Assembly (NCBI RefSeq): GCF_012034175.1
Contig: NZ_JAATEJ010000017.1
Location: 62,001 to 126,000, forward strand
Direction: 5' to 3'
From: Actinacidiphila epipremni
GTDB lineage: Bacteria > Actinomycetota > Actinomycetes > Streptomycetales > Streptomycetaceae
DNA: 64,000 nt
In this document: positions 1-31,596 of the stretch, one piece after another
Layout: each line of letters starts with the position of its first letter
How positions within the stretch are numbered: the stretch's first letter is position 1
Position numbers and translations under genes: made by a program
The notes under the pieces: generated by a model
What the model saw: only the letters and a program-made list of their open reading frames with translations
Told to the model about the DNA's origin: nothing
The model's database searches: none

Positions 1-539
1 ACTTCTGCGGGCCCGGCCGCGCCGCCGACATGGACCCGCTCCAGGTCTTCGTCGACCTCACCGGGCTCGGCGTCAGCGGCTACGCCGCCGCCGACCGGCT
101 GCGCGAGCACCACCGCGTCAACCTGCATGTCGCCGACCACCGGCGGATCAGCGCCCAGCTCACCCACGCCGACGACGAGGACACCACCGGGCGGCTGGTC
201 GCGGCGCTGCGCGACCTCGCCGGCCACGCGGCCGACCTGCGGCCGGCGGCCCGGGTCGCCGTGCCCGACCCCGAGGAGCTGCGGCTGGAGCAGGTCGTGC
301 TGCCGCGGGACGCGTTCTTCGGCCGGATCGAGCAGGTGCCCTGCAAGGACGCCGTGGGCCGGATCGCCGCGGAGATGCTCACCCCCTACCCGCCGGGCAT
401 CCCGGCCGCGCTGCCCGGCGAGCGGCTGAACGCCGCCGTCGTGGACTACCTGCGCTCGGGCGTCGAGGCCGGCATGTCGGTGCCGGACGCCTCCGACACC
501 TCGGTGCGGACCGTCCGGGTCCTGGTCGAGGGGGACTGA
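1..539 (+). CDS. Orn/Lys/Arg decarboxylase, C-terminal fragment (5' end outside window)
   Basis: The frame is open from base 3 to the TGA at 537-539, so this is the last ~178 residues of a gene that begins upstream. The visible part matches the C-terminal domain of PLP-dependent ornithine/lysine/arginine decarboxylases (fold type I). It has the DPLQVFVDLTGLGVSGY segment, the EQVPCKDAVGRIAAE helix and the hallmark TPYPPGIPAALPGE motif that lies near the active-site entrance in this family. The PLP lysine would be upstream and cannot be checked, and neither can the choice among Orn, Lys and Arg as substrate. The ATG at 30 is an internal methionine, not a start. The next gene begins 70 bases downstream in the same direction. 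Confidence 0.85.
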   Translation, partial: FCGPGRAADMDPLQVFVDLTGLGVSGYAAADRLREHHRVNLHVADHRRISAQLTHADDEDTTGRLVAALRDLAGHAADLRPAARVAVPDPEELRLEQVVLPRDAFFGRIEQVPCKDAVGRIAAEMLTPYPPGIPAALPGERLNAAVVDYLRSGVEAGMSVPDASDTSVRTVRVLVEGD

Positions 540-608
540 CCTGCGGCTTCGGGTCCGCACCCGGTGACCGGCAGGTTTCGTCCGCGGTATCGGGGTTACC
601 CGCGCAGT

Positions 609-1229
609 ATGAGCGACGAGGACGAATTGCGGGCTCTTGCCCTGGTATGCACACTGAAGCCGAGCCCCGCCCGCTCCAGCTCGCAGCTGCTGGCCGAGCA
701 GGTGCTCCAGGCGCTGGGCGAGCACCGTGTCACCGGCGAGGTGGTCCGCATCGCCGACCACGACGTCAAGCCCGGCGTGGTGACCGACGCCGGCGACGGC
801 GACGCCTGGCCGCGGATCCGGGCCAGGATGCTCGCCGCCGACATCCTGATCCTGTCCACCCCGATCTGGCTGGGCCACCCGTGCAGCGTCGCCCAGCGCG
901 TCCTGGAACGCCTGGACGCCGAACTGTCCGAGACCGACGACCAGGGCCGGATGGCGACGTCCGGGAAGGTCGCCGCGGTCGCCGTCGTCGGCAACGAGGA
1001 CGGCGCCCACAAGGTCAGCGCCGACCTCTACCAGGGCCTCAACGACGTCGGCTTCTCGCTGGCGCCGGGCGCCGTCGCCTACTGGGTCGGCGAGGCCATG
1101 CACGGCACCGACTACCAGGACCTGGACGCCACCCCCGACCCCGTCGCGACCGCGACGGCCACCCTCGCGGCCAACACCGCGCACCTGGCGCGGGTGCTGC
1201 GCGGCGCCCCCTACCCCCCGAGCGGCTGA
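609..1229 (+). CDS. Flavodoxin-family / NAD(P)H-dependent FMN reductase-like protein
   Basis: The 206-aa protein starts with a beta strand and phosphate-binding loop typical of flavodoxin-like FMN reductases (ALVCTLKPSPARSSSQLLAEQVL). STPIWLGHPCSVAQRVLERLDAEL follows, where this family contacts the flavin ring, and then AVVGNEDGAHKVSADLYQGLNDVG. The family transfers electrons from NAD(P)H through FMN to quinones, flavins or other small acceptors in the cytosol. The partner here is unknown. I chose the ATG at 609 (MSDEDEL) because the 15 residues from the in-frame start at 564 look like untranslated leader. The gene is probably monocistronic or loosely linked to the upstream decarboxylase. Confidence 0.8.
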   Translation: MSDEDELRALALVCTLKPSPARSSSQLLAEQVLQALGEHRVTGEVVRIADHDVKPGVVTDAGDGDAWPRIRARMLAADILILSTPIWLGHPCSVAQRVLERLDAELSETDDQGRMATSGKVAAVAVVGNEDGAHKVSADLYQGLNDVGFSLAPGAVAYWVGEAMHGTDYQDLDATPDPVATATATLAANTAHLARVLRGAPYPPSG

Positions 1230-1300
1230 CCACCCGCCGCCGGGCCGGGCCGGACCCGGCGCCGCCGCAGACCCCGCCGCCCGAACCGAGAGGAGCCGCC

Positions 1301-2032
1301 GTGCTGCGAGGAGCCCCGCCGCGAACCGGCACCGCCGAGTCCGCGCCGCTCGCGCCGCCGCCCCCGCTGGACCGGGTGTGGCGCCTGCCGGGCGTCTACC
1401 GGCCGCAGGCCGACACCGCGCTGCTCGCCGCCGCGCTGTGCCGCGAGGTCGTGCCCGGCAGCGACGTGCTCGACGTCGGCACCGGCAGCGGGGCGCTCGC
1501 CCTGTACGCGGCCCGGCTCGGCGGCCGGGTCGAGGCCGTGGACGTCTCCTGGCGGGCGCTGGCCGCCGCGCGCCTCAACGCGCTGCGCGCCGGCCACCGC
1601 ATCGAGGTGCACCGGCGCGACATCTGCCGCCCCGGCGGCCCCGCGGCCGGCCGGGCGTACGACCTGGTGCTGAGCAACCCGCCCTACGTCCCCGCGCCGC
1701 CCGCCGGGCGGGCCGGGACGGCGCACCGCGCGGCCCGCGCCTGGGACGCCGGGATCGACGGCCGGCAGGTCGTGGACTCGCTGTGCGCCGCCTCCGCGGA
1801 ACTGCTGCGCCCCCGGGGCGTGCTGCTGATGGTGCACTCCGGGCTGTGCGGCCCGCAGCGCACCGTGGACCTGCTGACCGGCCTCGGCCTGTCCGCCGGG
1901 GTCCACGCCCGCGCCCGGGTGCCGCTCGGCCCGGTGCTGCGCTCCCGGCTGCCCTGGCTGCGGGGCCGCGGCCTGATGGCGCCGGGCGACGACCAGGAGG
2001 AGCTGGTGGTGATCCGTGCAGAACGCCCATGA
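1301..2032 (+). CDS. HemK/PrmC-like class I SAM-dependent methyltransferase
   Basis: The 243-aa protein carries the SAM-binding motif DVGTGSGALALYAA (near residue 55), an acidic ribose contact in VEAVDVSWRAL, and motif IV as LVLSNPPYVPAP. The NPPY tetrapeptide is the signature of N-methyltransferases acting on glutamine, adenine or similar amide/amine nitrogens (HemK/PrmC, YxjB/RlmA-like groups). The substrate is not visible. It lacks the N-terminal helical domain of true PrmC, so release-factor methylation is unlikely. The GTG at 1301 follows a GAGAGGAG ribosome site at 1288-1295, and the longer open frame upstream is a shadow of the flavodoxin gene. The 3' end overlaps the CDGSH gene by 17 bases, and the iron redox enzyme follows, so the three probably form one operon. 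Confidence 0.8.
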   Translation: MLRGAPPRTGTAESAPLAPPPPLDRVWRLPGVYRPQADTALLAAALCREVVPGSDVLDVGTGSGALALYAARLGGRVEAVDVSWRALAAARLNALRAGHRIEVHRRDICRPGGPAAGRAYDLVLSNPPYVPAPPAGRAGTAHRAARAWDAGIDGRQVVDSLCAASAELLRPRGVLLMVHSGLCGPQRTVDLLTGLGLSAGVHARARVPLGPVLRSRLPWLRGRGLMAPGDDQEELVVIRAERP

Positions 2033-2303
2033 AACCGAGGCCGCCGAGGCCACCGAGGACGCCGCCGGGCCGCGGGCGCAGCCGCCGCGCCGGGTCACTG
2101 TCGAGCCCGGCGGGCCCGTCGTCGTGCAGGGGCCGGTCGAGGTCGTCGCGGAGGACGGCACCGTGTCCGTCTCGCGGCGCTTCGCCGTCGCGATCTGCAC
2201 CTGCCGGCGCAGCGCCACGTACCCCTGGTGCGACACCAGCCACCGCGCCCGTGAACGGCCGGCCGGGCACGGCGGCCCGCAGGAGAAGGACGGCACCAGG
2301 TGA
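2016..2303 (+). CDS. CDGSH-type iron-sulfur domain protein
   Basis: This small 95-aa protein has a C-terminal CDGSH (mitoNEET-like) motif: CTCRRSATYPWCDTSHR. That supplies the three-cysteine, one-histidine ligand set (C-x-C, then C and H in WCDTSH) for a [2Fe-2S] cluster. Gly in the classical CDGSH is Thr here. The N-terminal half is an acidic linker followed by a short beta region (GPVVVQGPVEVVAEDG) usual in actinobacterial members. The start is the GTG at 2016, inside the end of the methyltransferase gene, with AGGAGG upstream at 1996-2001. It may pass electrons to, or sense redox state for, the iron redox enzyme encoded next. That link is inferred from adjacency only. Confidence 0.85.
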   Translation: MQNAHETEAAEATEDAAGPRAQPPRRVTVEPGGPVVVQGPVEVVAEDGTVSVSRRFAVAICTCRRSATYPWCDTSHRARERPAGHGGPQEKDGTR

Positions 2304-2373
2304 GAATTCCCGGGCGGACGGCCCACGCACGGACACCCGCGCCCCACCGGGGCCGGAGGAAGGACGGCACGCG

Positions 2374-3405
2374 GTGACCGCGACGACCCGGCAACCCGGC
2401 AGCCACCCGCACCCCGCGCCGGACCCCGCGGGCCCCGCCCTCCCGGCGCCCCGCGGGCCGCTCTCCCGCGGCGTCCTGCACGCCCTGCGCACCGCCCGCG
2501 ACGCCGATCCCGCCCTGCGGCAGCACGCGGCCGGCGCGGAACCGTACGGCGACGACCTCCAGCTCGCCCTCTACGTCCTGTACGAGCTGCACTACCGCGG
2601 CTTCGCGGGCGTCGCCGACGACCGCGAGTGGGACCCCGGGCTGCTGGCCGTCCGCGCCGCGCTGGAGGACCGCTTCCTGACCGCCCTGCGCCGCGACGTA
2701 CCCGGCCCGCGCCGCCCCGCCGAGGTCTTCGCCGAACTGCTCGTGGAGCCCGCGGACCACTCGGCCTCGGTCGCCCACCACCTGCAACGGCACGGCGACC
2801 TGGAGCAGTTCCGCCAGTACGCCGCACTGCGCTCGCTCTACCACCTCAAGGAGGCCGATCCGCACGCCTGGGTGCTGCCGCGGCTGCACGGCCAGGCGAA
2901 GGCGGCGATGGCCGCGATCGAGTACGACGAGTTCGGCGCCGGCCGCGCCGACCAGGTGCACGCCCGGCTCTTCGCCGACCTGATGGCCGACCTCGGCCTG
3001 GACACCGCCTACGGCCGCTACCTGGACCGGTCGCCGGCCGAGATGCTGGCCGTGGTCAACCTGATGTCGCTGCTGGGCCTGCACCGCGCCCTGCGCGGCG
3101 CCCTCGTCGGCCACTTCGCATGGGTCGAGGTCACCTCCTCGCCCGGCTCCCGCCGGCTCGCGACGGGCCTGCGCAAGGCGGGCGCGGGGCCCGCGGCGCA
3201 GCGCTTCTACGACGAGCACGTGGAGGCCGACGCCGTCCACGAGCAGGTCGTACGCCACCAGGTCGTCGACGGCCTGCTGTCCGCCGAGCCCGCCCTGGCC
3301 CCGGACGTCGCCTTCGGCGCGGACGCCACGACCTTCCTGGAGGACCGGCTGTCGGCCCGGCTGCTGGACGCCTGGCGGGCCGGACGCTCGGCGCTGCGCT
3401 GCTGA
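2374..3405 (+). CDS. Iron-containing redox enzyme family protein (haem-oxygenase-like fold)
   Basis: This 343-aa mainly helical protein is of the haem-oxygenase-like diiron oxidase/oxygenase (HDO) superfamily. Likely metal-ligand segments are YELHYRGF (about residue 70), the E/D-rich AAIEYDEFGAG followed by DQVHARLF (about 190-210) and FYDEHVEADAVHEQVV (about 280). Characterised relatives carry out oxidative chemistry such as N-oxygenation, decarboxylation or C-C cleavage, but no substrate is evident here. The GTG at 2374 is preceded by GGAGGAAGGACGG; the long in-frame extension upstream is a shadow of the methyltransferase. It follows the CDGSH gene by 70 bases in the same direction and converges on the monooxygenase gene 24 bases downstream. 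No iron box was found upstream of this group. Confidence 0.75.
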   Translation: MTATTRQPGSHPHPAPDPAGPALPAPRGPLSRGVLHALRTARDADPALRQHAAGAEPYGDDLQLALYVLYELHYRGFAGVADDREWDPGLLAVRAALEDRFLTALRRDVPGPRRPAEVFAELLVEPADHSASVAHHLQRHGDLEQFRQYAALRSLYHLKEADPHAWVLPRLHGQAKAAMAAIEYDEFGAGRADQVHARLFADLMADLGLDTAYGRYLDRSPAEMLAVVNLMSLLGLHRALRGALVGHFAWVEVTSSPGSRRLATGLRKAGAGPAAQRFYDEHVEADAVHEQVVRHQVVDGLLSAEPALAPDVAFGADATTFLEDRLSARLLDAWRAGRSALRC

Positions 3406-3410
3406 GCGGC

Positions 3411-3429
3411 CGGCCCCGCTGCCGGGCCG
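3411..3429. terminator. Short GC hairpin between convergent genes
   Basis: CGGCCC and GGGCCG arms (6 bp) with a 7-base loop lie in the 24-base gap between the redox enzyme and the monooxygenase, which converge here. There is no U-tract, as is usual in streptomycetes. The stem is short, so the call is tentative. Confidence 0.35.
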
Positions 3430-4752
3430 TCAGGCCGCCGCCCGGCCGGCCAGCACCGACCGGTGGATCTCCTCGGCCCTGACCGCGACCGTCGACAGCA
3501 GCGTGCTGGTCAGCCCGTGGGTGTGCTCGGTGCCGCCCTGGAGGTAGATGCCCGCGGTCACCTCCGGGACCGTCTCGACCCGGTGGTCGCGGCCGACCCG
3601 GATCGCGTCCCCGTCGGTGCGCAGGCACAGCTTCGCGGCCTCGCCGAGCAGCGCCGACAGGTCGCGGGGCCGGTAGCCGGTGGCGAGCACCAGCACATCG
3701 GCCGCCAGCACCTGCCGCTCGCCGGTGGGCAGGAACTCCACGGTGACGTCGAGGCTGCCGCCCGCGCCCTGCTCGACCGCCCGGATGCGGGAGACGTTCA
3801 GGAACCGCAGCCGTTCGCGGCCGGCCACCTTCTGCCGGTAGGCGGTGGCGTACAGCGACTCGATGAGGTCCATGTCGACCACCGAGTAGTTGGTGGAGCG
3901 GTGGTAGTCCAGCAGCGACTGCTTGACCTCGGACGGCGCGGAGAAGTACACGTCCACCGCCTCGGGGTCGAAGATGCGGTTGGCGAACGGGCTGTCGTCG
4001 GCCGGGGTGTAGCCGTACTTGGTGAAGACCGAGCACACCTCGGCGTCGGGGAAGGTGCGGTGCAGGTAGTCCACCGCCTCCGCCGCGCTCTGCCCGGCGC
4101 CGAGCACCACGACCCGCCGCACGGGCGCGCCCTCGGCGGCGAGCGCGGCGGCACGGGGGATCAGCTCGCTGTTGTGCCACACGCGTTCGGCCGGTTCCAG
4201 GCCCGGCGGTATGTGCGGCTCCAGGCCCGCGGCCACGCTGATGTTGCGGGCCCGGTGGGTGACGGTCCCTCCGGGGCCGCCGGCCCGCCGGCTCGTGACG
4301 TCGAAGCAGCTCACCCGCCCGTCCTCGCCGCGCACCGGGACCACCCCGGTCACCTCGCAGCCGTACGACACCAGGTGCCCGACCCGTGCGGCGGCCCACT
4401 CGAAATACTCGTGGAACTCCATCCGCAGCGGGAAGAGCGTCTTCTGGTTCAGGAAGTCGATCAGCCTGCCGCGTTCCCGCAGGAAGCACAGGAAGCTGTA
4501 GTCGCTGGTGGGGTTGCGCAGCGTGACGAGGTCCTTGAGAAAGGACACCTGCATCGTCGCGTCGTCGATCAGCATCCCCCGGTGCCAGCCGAAGCCCGGC
4601 TGGCGCTCCAGGAAGAGCGCGTCGAGACGGCGGTCTGCCGCGAGCCCCGCGTTGTACTCCTCAACTGCTATGGACAGAGCGAGATTTGACGGGCCGAAGC
4701 CGACTCCGAGGATGTCGTGGACGACGTCGGAACCCATGTGCGGTGACTTCAC
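3430..4752 (-). CDS. L-ornithine N5-monooxygenase (CchB/PvdA/SidA type)
   Basis: This flavin-dependent enzyme would hydroxylate the side-chain amine of L-ornithine to N5-hydroxyornithine, the hydroxamate precursor. The protein has the FAD motif GVGFGPSNLALS near the N-terminus and the substrate segment MQVSFLKDLVTLRNPTS. It also has the NADPH Rossmann motif VVLGAGQSAAE (mid-protein) and the C-terminal LATGYRP motif, all hallmarks of N-hydroxylating monooxygenases. I prefer the GTG at 4752 (440 aa) because GGGAGG sits 10 bases upstream. The ATG at 4782 would give 450 aa but lies only 7 bases from the iron box with no ribosome site, and the ATG at 4737 is also in frame. It is divergent from the formyltransferase gene and shares the iron box at 4789-4807. 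This pairing matches cchA-cchB of coelichelin loci. Confidence 0.93.
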   Translation of the reverse strand: MKSPHMGSDVVHDILGVGFGPSNLALSIAVEEYNAGLAADRRLDALFLERQPGFGWHRGMLIDDATMQVSFLKDLVTLRNPTSDYSFLCFLRERGRLIDFLNQKTLFPLRMEFHEYFEWAAARVGHLVSYGCEVTGVVPVRGEDGRVSCFDVTSRRAGGPGGTVTHRARNISVAAGLEPHIPPGLEPAERVWHNSELIPRAAALAAEGAPVRRVVVLGAGQSAAEAVDYLHRTFPDAEVCSVFTKYGYTPADDSPFANRIFDPEAVDVYFSAPSEVKQSLLDYHRSTNYSVVDMDLIESLYATAYRQKVAGRERLRFLNVSRIRAVEQGAGGSLDVTVEFLPTGERQVLAADVLVLATGYRPRDLSALLGEAAKLCLRTDGDAIRVGRDHRVETVPEVTAGIYLQGGTEHTHGLTSTLLSTVAVRAEEIHRSVLAGRAAA

Positions 4753-4788
4753 TTCAGTATCGCCTCCCTCAGGCAGGGTCATGCTAGA

Positions 4789-4807
4789 TAAGGTAAGCCT
4801 TACCTAG
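4789..4807. promoter_or_regulatory. Iron box 1 (DmdR/IdeR operator), divergent promoter
   Basis: TAAGGTAAGCCTTACCTAG is a near-perfect 19-bp palindrome matching the actinobacterial DmdR1/IdeR consensus (TTAGGTTAGGCTCACCTAA type). It lies between the divergent monooxygenase and formyltransferase genes and should repress both when Fe(II) is plentiful. Confidence 0.88.
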
Positions 4808-4836
4808 CAATGGAGCCGTTGGAGGGAAGGACTGTC

Positions 4837-5790
4837 ATGAGGGTCGTCATGCTCGGTTACCAGACCTGGGGTCACCGCACGCTGCAGGCGCTGCTGGACT
4901 CCGAGCACGAGGTGGTCCTCGTCCTCACCCACCCCAGGAGCGAGCACGCCTACGAGCGGATCTGGGACGACAACGTCGCCGAGCTCGCCACCAAGCACGG
5001 TGTCCCGGTCCTGCTGCGCAACCGCCCCGACGACGCCGAGGTGCTGGCCGCCGTGAAGGAGGCGCAGCCGGACATCATCGTGGCCAACAACTGGCGCACC
5101 TGGCTGCCGCCCGAGCTGTACGACCTCCCGCCGCACGGCACCCTGAACATCCACGACTCGCTGCTGCCCGCCTACGCCGGCTTCTCCCCGATCATCTGGG
5201 CGCTGATCAACGGCGAGGAGCGCGTCGGGGTGACCTCGCACCGGATGACCGAGCGCCTGGACGCCGGCGACATCCTCGTCCAGCGCTCGGTGCCGGTCGG
5301 GCCGCACGACACCGCCACCGACCTCTTCCACCGCACCGTGGACCTCATCGCGCCGCTGGTCCACGAGTCGCTGGACCTGATCGCCTCGGGCCGCGACGCC
5401 GGGCAGTGGATACCGCAGGACCCGGCCCGTGCCAGCTTCTTCCACAAGCGGGCCGCCGAGGACAGCCGTATCGACTGGACCTGGCCCGCCGAGCGCCTGG
5501 AGCGCCTGGTGCGCGCCCAGTCCGACCCCTACCCGAACGCGTACGCCTTCCACCGCGGGGAGCGGCTGCGGATCGTCTCGGCCGCGGTCTCCGAGGGCCG
5601 CTACGGCGGCACGCCGGGCCGGATCTTCATCCGCGAGGGCGACGGCGTGGTGGTCGTGGCGGGCGCGCAGGCGTACTCCGGGCGCGGCAAGGGGCTGCTG
5701 GTGCGCCGGGTGCGCACCGAGGACGGCGCCGAGCACGCGGCGGCCGACTACTTCCGCACCATGGGCGGGTATCTGACGTCCCGTCCGTGA
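4837..5790 (+). CDS. Methionyl-tRNA formyltransferase-like N5-hydroxyornithine formyltransferase (CchA type)
   Basis: The 317-aa protein has the N10-formyltetrahydrofolate transferase fold. The catalytic core reads NIHDSLLPAYAGFSP (about residues 105-120, containing the Asn, His and SLLP loop) and is followed by RLDAGDILVQ with the catalytic Asp. A C-terminal OB-like domain ends in YFRTMGGYL. It is adjacent to an ornithine N5-monooxygenase and an NRPS, so the likely reaction is formylation of N5-hydroxyornithine rather than of initiator tRNA, as in coelichelin and rhodochelin pathways. The start at the ATG 4837 follows GGAGGGAAGG at 4821-4830; the in-frame 4810 start lacks a ribosome site. 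It is expressed divergently from the monooxygenase under iron box 1. Confidence 0.92.
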   Translation: MRVVMLGYQTWGHRTLQALLDSEHEVVLVLTHPRSEHAYERIWDDNVAELATKHGVPVLLRNRPDDAEVLAAVKEAQPDIIVANNWRTWLPPELYDLPPHGTLNIHDSLLPAYAGFSPIIWALINGEERVGVTSHRMTERLDAGDILVQRSVPVGPHDTATDLFHRTVDLIAPLVHESLDLIASGRDAGQWIPQDPARASFFHKRAAEDSRIDWTWPAERLERLVRAQSDPYPNAYAFHRGERLRIVSAAVSEGRYGGTPGRIFIREGDGVVVVAGAQAYSGRGKGLLVRRVRTEDGAEHAAADYFRTMGGYLTSRP

Positions 5791-5793
5791 CAT

Positions 5794-5814
5794 CGCGGGG
5801 GTCCCGGGCCCGCG
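5794..5814. terminator. Possible hairpin between convergent genes
   Basis: CGCGGG and CCCGCG arms flank a 9-base GC-rich loop in the 33-base gap between the formyltransferase and the importer ATPase, which converge. It is small and may be fortuitous in such GC-rich DNA. Confidence 0.35.
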
Positions 5815-5823
5815 GACGCGCCG

Positions 5824-6702
<879 letters not shown>

Positions 6703-6706
6703 GGGA

Positions 6707-7789
6707 TCAGCCTCCAGAGCCCGCGCGGTTGGCGCGGATGAGCAGCCACAGCAGGACCGGCGCGCCCAGGGCGCCGGTGACGATCCCGACCGGCAGTTCG
6801 GTGCCCGGGATCGCCTCGCGTGCCACGAGGTCGGAGCCGAGGACGACGAACGCGCCGGTGAGACCGGAGACGAGCGGCGGCGGCGCCGAGGTGCCGGCCA
6901 GCCGCTGGGCGATCTGCGGGGACGCCAGCGCCACGAAGGCCACCGGCCCCGCCGCCGCCGTGCCGAAGGCGACCAGCCCCACCGCCGCCAGCAGCAGGGC
7001 GAGCCGCACCGGCTGGACCGGGGTGCCGAGCCCGGCGGCCACGTCGTCGCCGAGCTGGAGCGTGCGCATCCAGCGGCCCATCGCCAGCGTGACCGGCAGC
7101 AGCACCGCGAGCGCGACGGCGAGGGAGTCCACCTGGCCCCAGGTGCGGCCGTTGAGGTTGCCGACGAGCCAGCCCATCGCCTCCTGCGCCTCGAAGCGGT
7201 TGCCGCGGGCGACGAGGAAGTCGGTGGCGCTGGTGCAGATCCACGACACGCCGATGCCCACCAGGATGATGCGGTAGCCGGTGGCCCCACCCTTCCACGC
7301 CAGCGCGTAGACCAGCAGCGCGGTCGCGAGCGCCCCGAGCAGGCCCAGCGTCGACAGGCCGAGGCCCCCCGTCCAGCCGAGGACCAGCGCCGCGACCACC
7401 GCCGTCCCGGCGCCCTCGGTGAGCCCGATCATGTCGGGGCTGGCCAGCGGGTTGCGGGTCATGGTCTGGAAGACCGCGCCGGAGACGCCGAAGGCGACGC
7501 CGACCAGCAGCCCGGTCAGGGCGCGCGGCAGCCGCAGGTCCCGCACGACTGCCAGGGTGCCCGGGTCGCCCGTGCCGGCCAGGGCCTTGACGACATCGGG
7601 GAGCGACACCGGGTAGTCGCCGAGGGCCAGGCCCCAGCAGAACAGCCCGAAGGCGCCGACGGCCACCAGCACACCGGTCAGCACCAGGCGCGGGCGCAGC
7701 ATCCCGGAGACCGGCGGCACGGCCAGCCGGTAGGGCCGGTCGCGCAGCACCGCGGCACGCCGGAGGCCGGGGGAGGGGGAAAGGGCCAC
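6707..7789 (-). CDS. FecCD-family siderophore permease (FecD/FepG type)
   Basis: The 360-aa protein has about nine to ten hydrophobic segments and typical FecCD landmarks. These are RLPRALTGLLVGVAFGVSGA, the QTMTRNPLASPDMIGLTEGAG loop and LQLGDDVAAGLGTPV, which is the EAA-like loop contacting the ATPase. It would form half of the membrane channel with the permease encoded just upstream. The GTG start at 7789 follows GGAGG spaced by 8 bases and lies 3 bases after the stop of the preceding gene. It corresponds in position to one of the cchC/cchD permeases of coelichelin loci. Confidence 0.92.
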   Translation of the reverse strand: MALSPSPGLRRAAVLRDRPYRLAVPPVSGMLRPRLVLTGVLVAVGAFGLFCWGLALGDYPVSLPDVVKALAGTGDPGTLAVVRDLRLPRALTGLLVGVAFGVSGAVFQTMTRNPLASPDMIGLTEGAGTAVVAALVLGWTGGLGLSTLGLLGALATALLVYALAWKGGATGYRIILVGIGVSWICTSATDFLVARGNRFEAQEAMGWLVGNLNGRTWGQVDSLAVALAVLLPVTLAMGRWMRTLQLGDDVAAGLGTPVQPVRLALLLAAVGLVAFGTAAAGPVAFVALASPQIAQRLAGTSAPPPLVSGLTGAFVVLGSDLVAREAIPGTELPVGIVTGALGAPVLLWLLIRANRAGSGG

Positions 7790-7792
7790 GGG

Positions 7793-8836
7793 TCACACCT
7801 CCGCGAGCTTGCGGCGGCGGACCAGGACGATGAAGAACGGCCCGCCGAGGAAGGCCACCAGCACGCCCGCCTGGATCTCGGTGGGGCGCTCCACCATCCG
7901 CCCCAGGATGTCGGCGGACAGCAGCAGCACGGGCGCGAGCGCCGCCGACAGCGGCAGCAGCCAGCGGTGGTCAGGTCCGATCCCGGCGTATCCGGCGAGC
8001 ACCCGGGCCATGTGCGGGACGACCAGGCCAAGGAAGACCACCGGGCCGATGACGGCGACCGACGCGCCGGTCAGCAGCATGACCGCGGTGACGCCCTGGA
8101 GCCGGATGAGCCCGGGCCGCCGCCCCAGCGAGGCGGCCACGTCGTCGCCGAGGGCCAGGCTGTTGAGCATCGGCGCGCAGGTCAGTGCCAGCACGGCGCC
8201 GACGGCGAGGAAGGGCGCGACCCGCAGCAGGTCGCCGCCGTCCACGTCGGCCAGCGTGCCGGCCGACCAGAAGCGGTAGCGGTCCAGCGCGTCCTGGTCG
8301 GTGAGCACCACGGCGCTGGTCAGCGACGACAGCAGCGAGGTGACGCCCACTCCGGCCAGCGCCAGCTTGACCGGGGTCGCCCCGGACCGGCCGAGCCGCC
8401 CGAGCAGGAAGACCAGGACGCTGGCGACCAGGGCCCCGCCGAAGGCGAACCACACATAGCCGTAGAGCGAGGCGACCCCGAAGACCGCCACCGCCAGCAC
8501 GATCGCGAAGGACGCCCCGGCGCTGACCCCGAGGATGCCGGGATCGGCCAGCGGGTTGCGGGTGAGCGCCTGCATCAGCGCGCCGGACAGGCCCAGCGCC
8601 GCCCCCGTGGCCAGGCCGGTGAGCGTGCGCGGCACCCGTACCGACCAGATGACGTTGTCCACCAGGTGGCTCGGCGGACGGCCGAGGACGGAGCGGACGA
8701 CCTGGTCCAGCGGGATGCTGAGCGCGCCCAGGGCCACGGACAGCAGGGACAGCAGGACGAGGAGGGCGACGACCCCGGTCACCAGCACCGTGGTGCGAAG
8801 CCTCTTCCCGGGGGCCACTTGAGCCGCTTGAGCCAC
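7793..8836 (-). CDS. FecCD-family siderophore permease (FecC/FepD type)
   Basis: The 347-aa integral membrane protein begins with a hydrophobic segment (TTVLVTGVVALLVLLSLLSV) followed by the FecCD features RVPRTLTGLATGAALGLSGA, ALTRNPLADPGILGVSAGAS and LNSLALGDDVAASLG. It pairs with the second permease as the inner-membrane channel for the ferric hydroxamate. It is the first gene of the importer operon; the GTG at 8836 has GGGAGA about 8 bases upstream, and iron box 2 lies 54 bases further up. It is divergent from the NRPS gene. Confidence 0.92.
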   Translation of the reverse strand: MAQAAQVAPGKRLRTTVLVTGVVALLVLLSLLSVALGALSIPLDQVVRSVLGRPPSHLVDNVIWSVRVPRTLTGLATGAALGLSGALMQALTRNPLADPGILGVSAGASFAIVLAVAVFGVASLYGYVWFAFGGALVASVLVFLLGRLGRSGATPVKLALAGVGVTSLLSSLTSAVVLTDQDALDRYRFWSAGTLADVDGGDLLRVAPFLAVGAVLALTCAPMLNSLALGDDVAASLGRRPGLIRLQGVTAVMLLTGASVAVIGPVVFLGLVVPHMARVLAGYAGIGPDHRWLLPLSAALAPVLLLSADILGRMVERPTEIQAGVLVAFLGGPFFIVLVRRRKLAEV

Positions 8837-8890
8837 GTGCCGGTCTCCCTGCGCGGACGGGCGGGCCGCGCGGGCGGCCCGGACAACAGG

Positions 8891-8909
8891 TTAGGTGAGC
8901 TTAACCTCA
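8891..8909. promoter_or_regulatory. Iron box 2 (importer operon side)
   Basis: TTAGGTGAGCTTAACCTCA matches the DmdR/IdeR consensus in both half-sites (TTAGGT and AACCT). It lies upstream of the leftward permease-permease-ATPase operon, 45 bases from iron box 3. Confidence 0.85.
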
Positions 8910-8953
8910 CTTCCCGGCTCCTGGTGCGGCGCACCCCGTGAGGCCCTTTCAAC

Positions 8954-8972
8954 TAAGGTAACCCTTACCTTA
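8954..8972. promoter_or_regulatory. Iron box 3 (NRPS promoter side)
   Basis: TAAGGTAACCCTTACCTTA has two perfect inverted half-sites around a 3-bp centre. It lies 66 bases before the GTG start of the NRPS and is the strongest palindrome of the set. Confidence 0.88.
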
Positions 8973-9038
8973 GTATGCGAGCGGTTCTGCGGCTGCGCGG
9001 AGCCGTCACCCCACCGCCAACGGGAGGCACGGGCAGCT

Positions 9039-31532
<22,494 letters not shown>

Positions 31533-31596
31533 CCCGCCCGACCCCGAGACCGCCCGACCGCGTACCCACCCGACACCGGACCGCAAAGGACCCCGC

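Noticed and set aside
564..608. Longer N-terminus of the flavodoxin-like protein
   Set aside because: Arg/Tyr/Gly-rich and without family similarity; the ATG at 609 is better placed before the first beta strand.
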